Source of the DNA: Atopobium sp. BS2 | GTDB taxonomy: Bacteria > Actinomycetota > Coriobacteriia > Coriobacteriales > Atopobiaceae | Length of the DNA stretch: 64,000 nt | Direction: 5' to 3' | NCBI RefSeq assembly: GCF_000565075.1 | Contig: NZ_JDFG01000040.1 | Location: 1 to 64,000, forward strand | Part shown: in pieces, positions 61,459 to 64,000 of the stretch | How the letters are laid out: every line of letters starts with the position of its first letter | Numbering within the stretch: the stretch's first letter is position 1 | The notes under the pieces: generated by a model | What the model saw: the letters and a program-made list of their open reading frames with translations, nothing else | Databases searched by the model: none | What the model was told of the DNA's origin: nothing | Position numbers and translations under genes: made by a program

Positions 61459-62526
61459 ATGTCTAAAGAAGAGCTTCAGAATAAAGACGAGAAAAACGTC
61501 TCCATTGATGCAGGTCTTACTAACGCTGAGCGTGAGCTTCAGGCAGATGCTAAGTCTGACAATAAAGAAGTTAAAAGAATTAGTTATGCTGGCCTGATTG
61601 CAAGGCGTTTCTTCCGCCAGCGTTCTGCAGTAATCGGTTTGATTATTCTTGGAATTATGGTTCTCATTGCAGTTTTTGGACCATATGCCACTCCGTTTAA
61701 TTACACAGATGCTGACTTTACTGCAATTAACATGGCTCCTAATGCAAAGCATTGGTTTGGTACTGATGGTGCTGGTATTGATTTGTATGCCTGTGTTGTC
61801 CACGGTCTTGGCCGTTCGTTGACCATTGGTATCAGCTATGCAATCTTGACCACTATCATTTCTGCAATTATTGGTACTGCCATTGCTTATGTTCGCGGCA
61901 TTCCAGAGAAGATTGGTATGTGGCTTCTTGATATGCTCATGGTCATCCCTAGCTTCTTGCTGGTTGCTATGATTGTTCGTGCAGCAGGCGGTGAGTCTGG
62001 TTGGCTCATGCTTATCTTTGGTCTAACTGCTTTTGGTTGGATTGGTCGCGCGCGTACTATCCGTACCATGGCTCTGTCTTTGCGTGAGAGAGATTACGTC
62101 AAGGCCGCTAAGTACATGGGCGTTCCACCATTTACCATCATTGTTCGTCACCTTATTCCAAACCTTGGTTCAATTCTTATTATTGATTTGGTCTTGGCTG
62201 TTATTGGTGGCATTAACTCTGAGACTGCATTCAGCTTCTTGGGTCTTGGTATCAAGGCACCAGATACCTCTCTTGGTTATCTTCTGAGTGCTGGTTCCTC
62301 TGCAATGCTTACTACTCCATGGATGATTCTGATTCCATCGGCATTTCTGATTGTTGTTTGTGTTGGCCTGCAGCTCATCGGCGACGGCCTTCGCGATGCC
62401 TTTGACCCTTATTCACGCGCTGCTGGTAGCGTTAAAGATCAGGAAGAGGATTCTTCCAAGGATGACGCTCAGCTCGGTGATCTTGAGGGAAGCATCGTTT
62501 CTGAAGAAACTACGGAGCGTGCATAA
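61459..62526 (+). CDS. Peptide ABC transporter permease, DppC/OppC type
   Basis: A 355-residue permease with a 45-residue charged cytosolic N-terminus and an acidic C-terminal tail of about 40 residues that is not common in the family. WFGTDGAGIDLYACVVHGLG (note Ile-Asp-Leu where GRDI is usual) and DYVKAAKYMGVPPFTIIVRH mark OppC. Start ATG follows TAAGGAGG. Its stop TAA shares a base with the next ATG (TAATG). Confidence 0.92.
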   Translation: MSKEELQNKDEKNVSIDAGLTNAERELQADAKSDNKEVKRISYAGLIARRFFRQRSAVIGLIILGIMVLIAVFGPYATPFNYTDADFTAINMAPNAKHWFGTDGAGIDLYACVVHGLGRSLTIGISYAILTTIISAIIGTAIAYVRGIPEKIGMWLLDMLMVIPSFLLVAMIVRAAGGESGWLMLIFGLTAFGWIGRARTIRTMALSLRERDYVKAAKYMGVPPFTIIVRHLIPNLGSILIIDLVLAVIGGINSETAFSFLGLGIKAPDTSLGYLLSAGSSAMLTTPWMILIPSAFLIVVCVGLQLIGDGLRDAFDPYSRAAGSVKDQEEDSSKDDAQLGDLEGSIVSEETTERA

Positions 62527-64000
62527 TGGCTGACATTACTAATACTTCTGCAAAGCAGGGAAATGTAGAGATGGATGATGTCCTACGCTATGAGCTGCTT
62601 GAGTCAAATGGTCCTAAGGGTGCACCAACAGGAGATCCAGTTCTTTCTGTTCGTGATCTTAAGGTTTCCTTTAACACTGAGGCTGGTCGTGTAGATGCAG
62701 TTCGTGGTGTTAACTTTGATCTTTGGGGTGGCCGTACCCTCGGTATCGTAGGTGAGTCCGGTTCTGGTAAATCGGTCACGGCGCTTTCTCTTATCGGTCT
62801 TCTTGATGACAACGCTCACGTTACCGGCTCCATTAAGCTTGGTGATGAGGAGCTCATTGGTAAGACCGACGAAGAGATGTCAGAGCTTCGTGGCACTAAG
62901 ATTTCTATGATTTTCCAGGATCCACTGTCTGCTTTGACTCCAATGTTCTCTATTGGAGATCAGCTTGCAGAGGCTCTGCTTACCCATAATCCTCACATGA
63001 GCAAGGCAGACGTTCGTAAGCGTTGTATTGAGCTTCTCTCTATTGTTGGTATTACTGATCCAGAGAATCGTCTGGATTCTTTCCCACATGAGTTCTCTGG
63101 TGGTATGCGTCAGCGTGTTGTTATTGCAATTGCTATTGCAAACAACCCTGACATCATCATCGCAGACGAGCCAACCACCGCTCTTGACGTAACTATTCAG
63201 GCTCAGATTCTTGACGTCTTGAAGGTTGCACAGAAAGAGACTGGCGCAGCAGTTGTTCTGATTACTCACGACCTTGGTGTTGTTGCAGGTACCGCTGATG
63301 ACATTATGGTTATGTATGCAGGCCGTGGCGTAGAGCGCGCAAGTGTTGATACACTTTTTGCTGAGCCTCGCCATCCTTATACCATGGGTCTTCTGGGCGC
63401 TGTTCCAAAACCTCACCTTCAGGCAGAGCATAGGCTTGTTCCTATTAAGGGTAATCCACCATCACTTGCTGCTATTCCAACTGGCTGTCCTTTTAACCCA
63501 CGTTGTCCTATGGCTACCGAGGAATGCTCCAAGAAAGAGCCAGCGCTGCTTCCTGCAAATGCTGCCGAGGGTCACTTGGCATCTTGCCATCACCTTCAGG
63601 AAATTTGCGAGAAGAAGCTCACTTACGCTGAGGTATATCCAGACTTTGAGCCAATCCTTCCAAAGTGGGTTGATGTCCCTCGTAACAAGCGTCCTGTTGT
63701 ACTTAAGGTTGAGAATCTTACCAAGACTTTCCCTGTTCAGGGTAAGGGCTTTATTAGGCGCAGCAAGGGCACTATGACTGCTGTTGACCGTGCAAGCTTT
63801 GAGATCCATGAGGGAGAAACTCTTGCGCTTGTTGGTGAGTCTGGTTCTGGTAAATCAACAACTCTGATGCAGATTATGGATTTGCTGAAGCCTGAGGATG
63901 GTCGTATTACGGTCCTTGGCAAAGATGTTGCTGAGCTTAAGAACGCTGCACAGCGTAGAGAGCTTCGTAAAGATCTTCAGGTTATCTTCCAGGATCCAAT
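62526..64000 (+). CDS. Dual-ATPase fusion of a peptide importer (partial at window end)
   Basis: A long frame that begins at ATG 62526 and remains open to the last base. Module 1 is OppD-like: GESGSGKSVTAL, FQDPLSALTPM, FSGGMRQRVVIA, IIADEPTTALDV, and the Cys block CPFNPRCPMATEEC. After a linker, a second module begins near 63700 (VVLKVENLTKTFPVQ, GESGSGKSTTLM, VIFQDP) and is OppF-like. The two ATPases that are separate genes in the 14.5-16.8 kb operon are thus joined here. At least 491 residues are visible; the end is outside the window. Confidence 0.93.
   Translation, partial: MADITNTSAKQGNVEMDDVLRYELLESNGPKGAPTGDPVLSVRDLKVSFNTEAGRVDAVRGVNFDLWGGRTLGIVGESGSGKSVTALSLIGLLDDNAHVTGSIKLGDEELIGKTDEEMSELRGTKISMIFQDPLSALTPMFSIGDQLAEALLTHNPHMSKADVRKRCIELLSIVGITDPENRLDSFPHEFSGGMRQRVVIAIAIANNPDIIIADEPTTALDVTIQAQILDVLKVAQKETGAAVVLITHDLGVVAGTADDIMVMYAGRGVERASVDTLFAEPRHPYTMGLLGAVPKPHLQAEHRLVPIKGNPPSLAAIPTGCPFNPRCPMATEECSKKEPALLPANAAEGHLASCHHLQEICEKKLTYAEVYPDFEPILPKWVDVPRNKRPVVLKVENLTKTFPVQGKGFIRRSKGTMTAVDRASFEIHEGETLALVGESGSGKSTTLMQIMDLLKPEDGRITVLGKDVAELKNAAQRRELRKDLQVIFQDP

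Noticed and set aside
1-64000. tRNA, rRNA, CRISPR, transposase or prophage genes
   Set aside because: All gaps above 150 bases were read on both strands; no cloverleaf, spaced repeat array or mobile-element gene was seen.

Overview
The window looks like chromosome from a host-associated, anaerobic Coriobacteriia member (Atopobium/Lancefieldella type). This is inferred from gene content and moderate GC (roughly mid-40s percent by eye): WhiA, a RapZ with Arg in its P-loop, an LPXTG surface protein, Tat-type lipoprotein binding proteins, DUF3793, and an S1 protein with an acidic tail. No rRNA, tRNA, CRISPR array, insertion sequence or phage gene was found.

Layout. 1-2.3 kb (minus): an organic-peroxide unit (glutathione peroxidase, OhrR, CDF metal exporter) with a near-perfect OhrR-type palindrome in front. 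2.7-7.2 kb: a metal/redox block with a PacL-like membrane protein plus P1B-type ATPase, then a DUF3793 gene behind an attenuator-like leader, flavodoxin, and a membrane-anchored HMA protein. 7.5-10.6 kb: rpsA with a structured leader, and an LPXTG surface protein. 10.9-18.5 kb: a complete Dpp/Opp-type peptide importer flanked by a second, convergent paralogous binding protein. 18.7-25.2 kb: peptide and amide hydrolases (C26 amidase, PepT, M42), an SsuABC-like importer and coaE. 25.2-41.9 kb: an unknown TPR-type protein, uvrB with a LexA-like box, two flavoproteins, Mrp, YhcH, then uvrA-ybaK-murJ-uvrC and a small ORF. 41.9-44 kb: an AT-rich accessory patch with a tandemly duplicated unknown membrane-anchored gene and a remnant of a wall-binding repeat gene. 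44-54.5 kb: a sialic acid uptake and catabolism locus (four-gene SatABCD/SiaEFGI-like ABC importer with a permease-ATPase fusion, two CE7-type esterases of which one appears catalytically dead, NanA-like lyase, NanK, NanE). 54.5-60 kb: rapZ-whiA, then gap-pgk-tpiA-secG. 60.4-64 kb: a third peptide-type ABC importer whose dual-ATPase gene runs off the window end.

How it fits together: the cell appears to live on host peptides and mucin-type glycans. Three Opp/Dpp-class importers and several peptidases feed amino acids; the sialic acid locus feeds ManNAc-6-P toward glycolysis, whose lower-part genes lie just downstream. Peroxide and metal defence genes suit an oxygen-exposed mucosal anaerobe. 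The most novel-looking items are the DUF3793 leader (promoter, two hairpins, intrinsic terminator and an anti-RBS pairing), the PacL-like/P-ATPase pair, the dead esterase partner, the duplicated unknown genes, and an over-represented octamer GGCGAGAA that also builds terminators, in the way DNA uptake sequences do.
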